Positions 34,419 to 42,424 of a stretch of DNA of 64,000 nt are shown piece by piece. The translations under genes and the position numbers were made by a program. Within the stretch, counting starts at the first letter, position 1; every line of letters begins with the position of its first letter. This stretch comes from JAKVAV01 sp964651785 (GTDB lineage Bacteria > Bacteroidota > Bacteroidia > Flavobacteriales_D > Cryomorphaceae), in the NCBI GenBank assembly GCA_964651785.1, contig CAZYWJ010000005.1:1-64000 (forward strand), in the 5' to 3' direction. The notes beneath the pieces were generated by a model. That model did not search any database and was not told where the DNA came from. It worked only from the letters and a program-made list of their open reading frames with translations.

Positions 34419-37400
34419 ATGTTACTAATCCACACATACTACTCCTTCCGTTACGGAACCCTCTCACCCGAGGAAGTTCTCGANNNNNNNNNNNNNNNNN
34501 NNNNNNNNNNNNNNNNNNNNNNNNNNNNNNNNNNNNNNNNNNNNNNNNNNNNNNNNNNNNNNNNNNNNNNNNNNNNNNNNNNNTCCACACATACTACTCC
34601 TTCCGTTACGGAACCCTCTCACCCGAGGAAGTTCTCGATACGGCTATAGCCAATGATTACGATCTTGTGGCTTTGGCGGATATCAATTCTACTGCGGGAT
34701 CGATTGACTTTGTGCGGATGGCTTACAAAAAAGGCGTAAAGCCCGTCCTCGGAATCGACTTTCGCAACGGAGCTCAACCGCTCTTTGTCGCGCTCGCAAA
34801 AAACAACGAAGGCTTTCGTGAGATTAACGCTTACCTCTCGCAATTTCTCCACTCGGGAGAAGCCATTCCGCCGCAAGCGCCGACCTTCGAGAATGCCTAT
34901 GTGATTTATCCTTTTGAAACCGTCGATCCTGAGATTTCTCTCCGCGCCAACGAGTTCATTGGCGTCCACCCGCGCGACTTCGTGCGCCTCTCGCGCTCAC
35001 CCCTCGCCAAGCGGAAGAATAAGTTGGTTATGTGGCACCCTTTTACGTTCAACTCCAAGCGGCATTTCAACGCCCATCGTCTTCTCCGAGCCATCGACAA
35101 TAATTGCCTCCTTTCCAAACTTCCCAAGAGTGAAGAGGCCCACCCCGAAGACTGCTGGATGCACCGCAACGAGCTGATGGCGCTCTACGGCGACAACCCG
35201 CAAATGATCGCCAATACCACGCGCATTCTGCAGCAATGCCGCATCAACTTTGAGTTCGGCGATGCCTATCCGCACAAGAACCTTCGCATCTACACGGATT
35301 CGGTAGAAGAAGATGAAAAACTCATTCGCGAGCTTTGCTACAAAGGCCTCGAATACCGCTATCCCGATGCCAATCAAGAGGTGATCGACCGATTGGAAAA
35401 AGAGCTGGAAGTGATCACCCAAAAGGAGTTCGTTTCCTACTTTCTCATCAATTGGGATATTACCTCCTACGCGCGAAAGCAGGGCTATTTCTACGTGGGG
35501 CGGGGGAGTGGTGCCAACAGCATAGTGGCTTATATCCTTCGCATCACCGATGTGGATCCCATCGAGCTGGATCTCTACTTCGAGCGATTTATCAACCTTT
35601 ATCGCAAGAATCCGCCCGACTTCGATATCGACTTTTCTTGGCGCGACCGTCCCGACATTACCCGCTACATCTTCGAGCGATTCGAGCACTGCGCCATTCT
35701 CGCCACGTACAATACCTTTCAATACCGCGCCGTGGTGCGCGAGTTGGGAAAAGTATTCGGGTTACCCAAAGAAGAAATTGACCTTCTCAGCAGCGGCAAG
35801 TTCAATCCTTCCAAGCTCGATCAGCTCTCCACCCTGGTCTTGCGTTACAGTCAACTCATTCACGGATTTCCGAGCCACCTCAGCCTCCATGCCGGTGGAA
35901 TCCTCATCGCCGATGAGCCCATCCACACCTACTCGCCCACGTGGATGCCACCAAAGGGTTTTCCCACGGTGCAATACGATATGGTCATCGCCGAAGACAT
36001 TGGTTTGTACAAGTTCGACATCCTCGGACAGCGCGGACTCGGAAAGATTAAGGACAGCCTCGCCATCCTGAAGGAAAACCATCCCGACGATCCGCCCATC
36101 GACATCCACGACCTGCGGCGGTTTAAGCAGGATGAGGCCATCCGTGAAATGCTGCGTAACGGCGATGCCATCGGCTGCTTTTACGTAGAAAGTCCCGCCA
36201 TGCGCGTGCTGATGAAGAAACTGCGCGTCGACAATTACCTCGGGCTGGTGGCGGCCAGTTCGGTGATTCGACCGGGAGTGGCTCGCTCGGGAATGATGCG
36301 TGAGTTTATCCTCCGCTACCGCTTCCCCGAAAAGCGAAAAGAAGCTCATCCCGTGATGCTGAAAATCATGCCCGAGACCTACGGCGTGATGGTCTATCAG
36401 GAAGACGTGATCAAAGTAGCACACTACTTCGCGGGGCTTACCCTCGGTGAGGCCGATGTGCTTCGTCGCGGGATGAGCGGGAAGTTTCGTTCCCGTGAAG
36501 AGTTTGCCAAAGCCAAAGGGAAGTTCTTCAGCAACTGCAAAAAGAAGGGCTATAAAGACGAGCTCACCGCCGAGATTTGGCGGCAGGTAGAGAGTTTTGC
36601 GGGCTACGCTTTCGCGAAAGGGCACTCCGCCTCCTACGCGGTGGAGAGCTACCAAAGCCTCTTCCTTAAGGCGCATTATCCGCTGGAGTACATGGTGGCT
36701 ACCATCAACAATGGCGGTGGATTTTACAGCCGCGAATTCTACGTGCACGAAGCGCGGATGAAAGGAGGCGAAATCGTTCCGCCCTGCGTCAATGTGAGTC
36801 GTCACGAGGCGGTGATTCGGGGCAAGTCCATCTACCTCGGCTTGGGGATGCTCCACGCTTTGGAAGACGAGACCATCCACCGCATCTTGCGTGCGCGCGG
36901 GCGGGACGGCGATTTCCAAAGCCTCGACGATTTCCTCGATCGGGTGCCCATCGGGGTGGAGCAAATCGACATTTTGATTCGCATCGATGCTTTCCGCTTC
37001 ACGGGAAAGAACAAGCGCGAATTGCTTTGGCAAGCTCGCTTTAAACTCGACCCCGCTAAGCGAAATATGGAACAGCAAATCCTCTTCCGCGAGCCGCGCA
37101 AGAATTACCAACTCCCTTCCTTGGAGTCGAGCCAACTCGAAGACGCCTTCGATCAAATCGAGCTATTGGGTTTCCCCCTGGTCGACCCCTTCAGCCTCTT
37201 GGAAAAAGAGCCCGATAGCCGTTTGCTGGCCCGAGATCTGGAAAGCAGAGTGGGGCAGCAGGTCAGGATTTATGGCTACATGGTGACCCGAAAAGATACT
37301 TCCACCGCCCGCGGCGAGCGCATGGCCTTCGGAAACTTCGTGGACTTCCGCGGCGAGTTTATCGACACCGTCCACTTTCCCCAAGTGGCGCGGCAATACC

Positions 37401-37528
37401 CCTTCCGCGGCCGCGGTGTCTACGTAATTGAGGGTAAAGTCACGGAGGAGTTTGACTGCTTTAGTGTGGAGGTGGAAAGGATGGAGAAGGTGAAGTTGGT
37501 TCCTGATGCGAGGTATGTTGAAAATTGA
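34419..37528 (+). CDS. DnaE-type DNA polymerase III alpha subunit, DnaE2/ImuC-like
   Basis: The start is the ATG at 34419 (MLLIHTYYSFRYGTL). A 100-N gap at 34484 with 55-bp identical flanks is an artefact, and merging gives one 984-aa frame. The N-terminal PHP domain lacks most metal-binding histidines. The polymerase domain has P-D-F-D-I-D-F (two catalytic Asp), YVGRGSGANSIVAYIL, ASSVIRPGVARSG, FAKGHSASYAVESYQSLFLKAHYP, then a helix-hairpin-helix region and a C-terminal OB fold (YGYMVTRKDTSTARGERMAFGNFVDFRG). At 984 aa it is shorter than replicative DnaE (~1150+) and lacks its C-terminal clamp-loader part, as in error-prone DnaE2. No imuA/imuB/dinB neighbour is present. Confidence 0.88.
34429..34638. 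other. Artefactual scaffold gap with duplicated 55-bp flanks
   Basis: 34429-34483 is identical to 34584-34638, separated by 100 Ns. The join is in frame through the DnaE2-like gene, which shows that the contigs overlap and no sequence is missing. Confidence 0.9.
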
Positions 37529-37563
37529 TTATTTGTAGGGATAGTGAATTCTATCCTTTGGAG

Positions 37564-37598
37564 AGCTGTTAGCTATTAGCTTTTAGCCGCTAGCTGTC
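37564..37598. repeat. Dispersed heptad repeat, copy c
   Basis: Cleanest copy: units AGCTGTT, AGCTATT, AGCTTTT, AGCCGCT, AGCTGTC, starting 36 nt after the DnaE2-like stop codon. Confidence 0.75.
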
Positions 37599-37751
37599 TT
37601 GAGTCCTCATGATATAGCTTGACAGGCTACCTACCTAAAGCCTAAAAACGGTCATTCCGATGAATTGCGTTTCGTTAATAAGCGGAACTAAAATACGCTA
37701 TGAAAAAAGCGATAAGCTAAACTTTACGAATGATACACGTCCGGTGAAAGC

Positions 37752-39200
37752 TTAATCGACATGTTTTCTATCCAAGGTGTTAGCTCCAACCGCAAAAGCA
37801 TAAACTGCAGCCGGGTAAAAATTCAAATGTATACCATCGTGAACTTGATCTTCATGTTTATCGATAGAAGTGACAACCGCATCAGTCATTCTATTTGCAT
37901 GGCAGAATTCGAAAAGACTCTTCAGGCTTCGAGGTTTTTTGACATATCGATTGCTCCACTTTACTTCAACGCACCATTTTGGGTTTAAGCCTTTTTTATC
38001 GAGCATCACCATATCCACTTCTCCATTTCTTCTGCCTTTGCTCCAACGGGCATAGTACAGCTCTGCATTTTCTCGATGAAGCCATTGTGAAAAAATAGCC
38101 GTTTCAACCATATTGCCCGCGTCTTCATCTAAAGGTTGAATGGGGGAAAACAGGGCCGTTCTCAAAGATGGATTGGTGAGGTATATTTTAAAGACGGTGA
38201 TTCGCTTAAAGTGTTTTGAATTCACATCTATTTTGTGAATGACCTTGATGAGAAAAGCGGCCTCTAAATATTCAAGGTATCGCCTTATTTTTTGTTTTTC
38301 AAGACTACTTTCCGCTGCCATTTTCTCCCAAGAAAATTCTTTTCCGGTGTTATAAGCCAAATAAGTAAAAAAGCGATTCAACTCTTGCACGTTTGTGATT
38401 CCGTATAGACCCGGAAGGTCGCGCAGGAGCACTTTATCAATGATGTCGCTTTTTATGAAACTCGGCATATTACTTCGAATCGTTTCATTGAAGATTACTT
38501 CAGGATAACCGCCGTAGTTCAGATAGTTAAAGAATTGGACATTTAGTTCTTTTACGTCTATGGCCGTATAGAAGGGATAGGTTTCATTTCTGTAGGTTGT
38601 AGTTGATTTCTTTATCAAGTTTTGTAAATCCTGTAAATAAAGAAACTCTTGAAAAGTAAGTGGTGGGAGCATGAAGTCGTGAAAACGACCGGCTCCACTT
38701 TCCGTACTTTTTAAGCGCAAGGCCGCGGCCGCAGATCCGGATACAATAAACTTTGTGTTCGGATAGGTATCGACGAGAACCTTTAAATGTCTTTCCCAAT
38801 CATTCAAATATTGAATTTCGTCAAAAAAGACGTATTGGCCATCGGGATTGTCATTTCCCGAAGCTTGCCTTACTAAGTCAAATAGTTCTTCTAAGCCTTT
38901 GTTATTATAGATAGGATTGTCAATGCCTATAAAAGAAATGTTGTTGGCGGCTATTCCTTGTGTGATCAACTCTTGGATGGCCTGGTGCATCATTACGGTT
39001 TTTCCGACACGCCTCGGCCCCATTAAAATTACTGCTCTTTTTACTGTAATTTCGTTCACCTGCAGCATAAAGAGTTTAAAGTACAAGCGCCGTTTCATCT
39101 CCCTGTATGTCTGATTAATTTCACGCGATTTCCACCAGCGATTTTCGATTCTCAGTCTGTCAAGAATTCTTGAATCCGGGATAAGAAAGGGATTAAACAT
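37752..39200 (-). CDS. AAA ATPase with C-terminal DUF4143 (nuclease-like) domain
   Basis: 482 aa. Walker A G-P-R-R-V-G-K-T (61-68), Walker B YVFFDE (Asp127-Glu128) followed by IQYLNDW, sensor-like KFIVSGSAAAAL, and a winged-helix/DUF4143 tail that ends in G-E-V-D-M-V ... C-V-E-V-K-W, the E-V-D ... E-V-K pattern of a PD-(D/E)XK fold. This AAA_14/DUF4143 family is widespread and variably present; suggested roles in defence or toxin-antitoxin systems are unproven. It is transcribed against its neighbours and lies between the intact polymerase gene and a decayed duplicate of that gene's 3' end. Confidence 0.85.
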   Translation of the reverse strand: MFNPFLIPDSRILDRLRIENRWWKSREINQTYREMKRRLYFKLFMLQVNEITVKRAVILMGPRRVGKTVMMHQAIQELITQGIAANNISFIGIDNPIYNNKGLEELFDLVRQASGNDNPDGQYVFFDEIQYLNDWERHLKVLVDTYPNTKFIVSGSAAAALRLKSTESGAGRFHDFMLPPLTFQEFLYLQDLQNLIKKSTTTYRNETYPFYTAIDVKELNVQFFNYLNYGGYPEVIFNETIRSNMPSFIKSDIIDKVLLRDLPGLYGITNVQELNRFFTYLAYNTGKEFSWEKMAAESSLEKQKIRRYLEYLEAAFLIKVIHKIDVNSKHFKRITVFKIYLTNPSLRTALFSPIQPLDEDAGNMVETAIFSQWLHRENAELYYARWSKGRRNGEVDMVMLDKKGLNPKWCVEVKWSNRYVKKPRSLKSLFEFCHANRMTDAVVTSIDKHEDQVHDGIHLNFYPAAVYAFAVGANTLDRKHVD

Positions 39201-39283
39201 GTCGACTTATTTTAACTTGAATGTAAATATAAGCATATTGAATTATTCTTAAATATGCAAAATTTGTAAATTTAACCTGTTTA

Positions 39284-40015
39284 TTCGGGTTGGATCGTGC
39301 TTAGATCGACTTTATTTTCATGTCAATGCATTCAACAGAAAAAATAAACAAGCCCTTTTGTGGCAAGGGCGCTATAAACTCAATATCACCAAGCGCAATA
39401 TGGATCAGTAAATCCTCTTCCGCGAGCCTCGTAGGGATTATCAACTCCCCTCCTTTGAGTCGAGCCAACTCGAAGACGCTTTCGATCAGATCGAACTCTT
39501 GGGCTTTTCGCTGGTCGATCCCTTCAGTTTATTGGAAAAAGAGCCCATAGTCGCCTCTTGGCTCGCGACCGGCCTCAGAGGGTGGGGCAGCGGGTGCGCA
39601 TCTACGGCTACATGGTGACCCGAAAAGATACGAGTACCGCCAAGGGTGAGCGCATGGCCTTCGGAAACTTCGTGGACTTCCGCGGTGAGTTTATCGACAC
39701 GGTTCACTTTCCGCAGGTCGCCCGGTTATACCCTTTCCGCNNNNNNNNNNNNNNNNNNNNNNNNNNNNNNNNNNNNNNNNNNNNNNNNNNNNNNNNNNNN
39801 NNNNNNNNNNNNNNNNNNNNNNNNNNNNNNNNNNNNNNNNTGAGTTTATCGACACGGTTCACTTTCCGCAGGTCGCCCGGTTATACCCTTTCCGCGGCCG
39901 CGGAGTCTATGTCATTGAGGGCAAGGTCACGGAGGAGTTTGATTGTTTTAGTGTGGAGGTGGAAAGGATGGAGAAGGTGAAACTCCTCCCTGATGCCAGA
40001 TACGTTGAAAATTGA
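39284..40015 (+). pseudogene. Decayed duplicate of the 3' end of the DnaE2-like gene
   Basis: Corresponds to about 36940-37528 of the intact gene and continues a few bases beyond the stop (both read GAAAATTGATTATTTG). Evidence for decay: TAA replaces a Gln codon in NMDQ*ILF, one base is deleted after the codons for LLEKEP (frame restored in the ORF from 39558: ARDRPQRVGQRVRIYGY), and a small deletion lies near 39330. Frame-shadow ORFs of the two copies are also alike, which confirms DNA-level homology. A 100-N gap at 39741 with 55-bp identical flanks is an artefact. The copy has no start codon or N-terminal part. Confidence 0.85.
39686..39895. other. Artefactual scaffold gap with duplicated 55-bp flanks
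   Basis: 39686-39740 equals 39841-39895 across 100 Ns, as at the 4629 and 34484 gaps. It lies in the polymerase fragment; collapsing it keeps the fragment aligned with the intact gene. Confidence 0.9.
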
Positions 40016-40050
40016 TTATTTGTAGGGATCCTGCCTTGCGGCTTCGGAGG

Positions 40051-40085
40051 GCTTTTAGCTGTTGGCTTCTAGCCACTAGCTGCTC
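40051..40085. repeat. Dispersed heptad repeat, copy d
   Basis: Units GCTTTT, AGCTGTT, GGCTTCT, AGCCACT, AGCTGCT, 36 nt after the stop position of the polymerase fragment. The spacing matches copy c after the intact gene, so the duplicated block includes this repeat. Confidence 0.7.
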
Positions 40086-40288
40086 CTCTTACAGTCACAA
40101 TTATCTCAAAAGACGGAATATTATCACCCTTTGTGCGATAGCTCGCGGGTGGCGGAGGGGGTGCCGACGAAGGAGGTGGGGGTGGATGATTCGCTACAAG
40201 CTTCCAACCGACTTTCTTGTATTTCAAATCCAATTTTATAAGTCAACCACGCTCGATAATCGGCAGTATTTAGCCCTCACGAAAAATG

Positions 40289-40318
40289 GTTAGCGGCTAG
40301 AAACCACGGGTTAAAAGC
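40289..40318. repeat. Dispersed heptad repeat, copy e (inverted, degenerate)
   Basis: The reverse complement contains CTTTT, TTTCT and AGCCGCT/AACC units with a break in the middle. It is the weakest copy and is inverted relative to copy d. Confidence 0.45.
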
Positions 40319-40508
40319 TTGTGTATTGTTGAAAAGATTGGAAAAAACGAAGTAAAGCGAGCAGCGAAAAATCACTACCTTAGATAAACGCGATGTAGAG
40401 GAGGTGAGATCAGTGAAATCAGGATTTTCGCAAGTAGTGTTATGAAGCCAGTTTTAAGGTGATAACGCTGTATTTTGTTTGATTATGAACTAGTTGTATG
40501 GCATTAAA

Positions 40509-41243
40509 ATGAACGAGAATCTTAACATATTCAGAGAATTCGACCAGTTGGTCAGGAATCAATATGATTCTATTCCGCTTCGACACCTTGGTGATGTCAA
40601 TTTCGGAGATGAGAATTCTATCAGCTTCTTTAGTCGAATTATCAGATCAAAACAAAGCTTGAAACCTTTCGAATACTCCGACTTTAAATTTTTCGATGAA
40701 CTGCAATTCATTTCTAAAGACATAAAGTACTATACCGCTTTACTTTATTATTTCAGGCCTTTTATAACCGACTCTTCTATTTCTGGAACGTATTATCAAA
40801 CTCCAGAAGACAGACGCTACATGATGTTTGCGAGTGTCTGTTTTCAAGCGGTGTATAATTATTGGGACAGAATTGGTGACTTGCTCGACAAATTTTTTAA
40901 AACAGGTCTTCATGATTCGTCAGTTTATCTCTCGAGAGTTCTCAATAACTTTCCCAAAGAATACAAGAACTCTGAAAATTTTAAATGGCTCAGTAACACT
41001 TATCAAACTGACATAAAAAATTTCTTAGGCCAGAGAGACAATATTGTTCATGCCTATCAACTTGAATGTGAGTATTACTGGAAAGTAATTGAAGCGAAAA
41101 TGGATACACTCAAAACCTCAGAGATTCAAAAAGAAAAGGAAAGTTTTCCTGAAATTTTTAAAAATCAGACTGAGTTAATGATTTCAGGTTTTGAGTATTC
41201 TTTGAGATTAATTAATGAACTTCCTGACAAAAAGGAAAAATGA
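40509..41243 (+). CDS. HEPN-domain protein (Cthe_2314-like)
   Basis: 244 aa from the ATG at 40509; the ORF could begin at a TTG five codons earlier. The sequence is all-alpha. A CFQAVYNYWDRIGDLLDKFF helix is followed by NFLGQRDNIVH, the R-x4-H motif (Arg176, His181) that is the catalytic signature of HEPN ribonucleases. No partner nucleotidyltransferase gene is beside it. HEPN proteins commonly act as toxins or in phage defence, which would suit this accessory region, but no direct support exists. AT-rich codon use differs from the housekeeping neighbours. An attC-like element follows 6 bp after the stop. Confidence 0.7.
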   Translation: MNENLNIFREFDQLVRNQYDSIPLRHLGDVNFGDENSISFFSRIIRSKQSLKPFEYSDFKFFDELQFISKDIKYYTALLYYFRPFITDSSISGTYYQTPEDRRYMMFASVCFQAVYNYWDRIGDLLDKFFKTGLHDSSVYLSRVLNNFPKEYKNSENFKWLSNTYQTDIKNFLGQRDNIVHAYQLECEYYWKVIEAKMDTLKTSEIQKEKESFPEIFKNQTELMISGFEYSLRLINELPDKKEK

Positions 41244-41248
41244 AAACG

Positions 41249-41318
41249 CCATACAACAACGCATATAGTGCATGGCTTCCTCACGTCAGCCACGACACCA
41301 TATGCAAAACGTTCAACC
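41249..41318. other. Imperfect inverted repeat resembling an integron attC site
   Basis: Arms 41261-41277 (GCATATAGTGCATGGCT) and 41288-41305 are nearly complementary, with an extra unpaired base as in attC hairpins, around a 10-nt loop. Outside the arms AAC (41254-41256 or 41257-41259) faces AACGTT at 41309-41314, like the AAC...GTT core of attC sites. There is no integrase in the window and only one site, so this is a resemblance, not proof of an integron. It lies directly after the HEPN gene. Confidence 0.4.
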
Positions 41319-41322
41319 TTAA

Positions 41323-42273
41323 ATGACGATGAACCTTAAATTTCCACCTTATTCTGCCAATATTAAGTCAAGAGTGCTGCTTGGAATCGTTGTCTTTCTT
41401 TTACTCACAGTTGACTCATTTTCTCAAGTCACTTCCAGAGTGAGTGATGAAAAAACCAATAAACCAATCCCTTTCGCCAGTATTTGGATTCGAGGCACTC
41501 AGATCGGAACGACGTCTGCGGCCGATGGTTCTTTTCAAATTGATACGGGTGAGGACGACAGTCTGGTATTTTCAGCAGTCGGTTATGCAAGGAGAGTTTT
41601 AGCTGTAAACAATGTTGTAGACACAGTTCGTTTGACCTCAAGCGTGATCGAGTTGAGTGAGGTAACGATCAGTCCTTCAGCGGCTCGGTTTCTCAAATTG
41701 GGTGGAGTAAACAGAAAGGATATTGAGGTACATTGGCGGCCTTCAGTTTCCTGGAGTGTTGGTCGGTATTTTGAATACAATCAGGAGATCGCTGAGACTC
41801 CCTACATCAAAAATTTATCGATTGTTACTACGAGCAAACTAAAGGAATCTACCGTGAAGATTCTTCTATATCAGCTTGATGAAGACGGGCAACCCGCGAG
41901 TTTAATCCACGATGAAAACATTATTGCCACTGTGAAAAAAGGGAAGCGAGAACAAACCTTGGTTGATCTTTCTGAATTGTTTCTCCGCTTTCCCAAAAAT
42001 GGACTATTGGTAGCCGTGGAAGCAATAAATCTTGAGTCCAATATTTACCATTTTACAAAGAAGATTTGTAACAAGGAAACGGGAAAGTGTAAAAAACAAA
42101 AGTTTAACTCATTGCAGCCAAAATGGGGATCCCTCCCTAGATCTTACAATTCTTACGCTTGGATTTACAGAGATGAAAAATGGGTAAAACTCGGCGATCA
42201 TTTGGATGAGTTTACAGAAGAAGGAAAGCGATATGGAGGGGCACTCGCCGTGGATCTCACACTGAGTGATTGA
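41323..42273 (+). CDS. Secreted protein with carboxypeptidase-D regulatory-like (CarbopepD_reg) domain
   Basis: 316 aa. Hydrophobic N-terminus (RVLLGIVVFLLLTVDSFSQ) as signal peptide. Residues ~40-115 form a CarbopepD_reg_2 domain: VSDEKTNKPIPFASIWIRGTQIGTTSAADGSFQID ... VFSAVGYARRVLAV, then VIELSEVTI. The remaining ~190 aa are an uncharacterised region also found in other Bacteroidota secreted proteins. Usually such domains plug or regulate TonB-linked proteins, but there is no TonB-dependent receptor here. The ATG at 41323 or 41329 is equally plausible as start. Confidence 0.75.
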   Translation: MTMNLKFPPYSANIKSRVLLGIVVFLLLTVDSFSQVTSRVSDEKTNKPIPFASIWIRGTQIGTTSAADGSFQIDTGEDDSLVFSAVGYARRVLAVNNVVDTVRLTSSVIELSEVTISPSAARFLKLGGVNRKDIEVHWRPSVSWSVGRYFEYNQEIAETPYIKNLSIVTTSKLKESTVKILLYQLDEDGQPASLIHDENIIATVKKGKREQTLVDLSELFLRFPKNGLLVAVEAINLESNIYHFTKKICNKETGKCKKQKFNSLQPKWGSLPRSYNSYAWIYRDEKWVKLGDHLDEFTEEGKRYGGALAVDLTLSD

Positions 42274-42398
42274 TTCCCTGGTATCAACTCTAAACACTCG
42301 GCTGCGCTTTGTTGCATGAGTAACGACAGAATCTGTTGCAGACCACTTTATTTGTGTAGCCGAAGTAGATTGAGAACCTTAACTATGATGTCGCTTTA

Positions 42399-42424
42399 TT
42401 TAGCTAGCGGCTAAAGGCTAAACC
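42399..42424. repeat. Dispersed heptad repeat, copy f, overlapping the 3' end of a gene
   Basis: The reverse complement reads TTTAGCC, TTTAGCC, GCTAGCT. It overlaps the last codons of the acyltransferase gene, supplying Leu-Ala-Phe-Ser-Arg and the TAG stop. Confidence 0.6.

Larger units (their letters stand above)
40016..40508. other. Non-coding stretch of the accessory region
   Basis: About 490 bases without a supported gene. It holds heptad repeat copies d (40051) and e (40289), and a G-rich tract at ~40147-40186 (runs of GGG/GGGGG) between them. I see no RNA gene or terminator. Confidence 0.55.

Noticed and set aside
35762..37156. 464-codon ORF on the minus strand inside the polymerase gene
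   Set aside because: Antisense shadow of the DnaE2-like gene; the plus strand has clear polymerase motifs throughout.
40147..40186. G-rich tract as a G-quadruplex element
   Set aside because: Four G-runs are present but spacing is irregular and there is no gene context; not enough to call.
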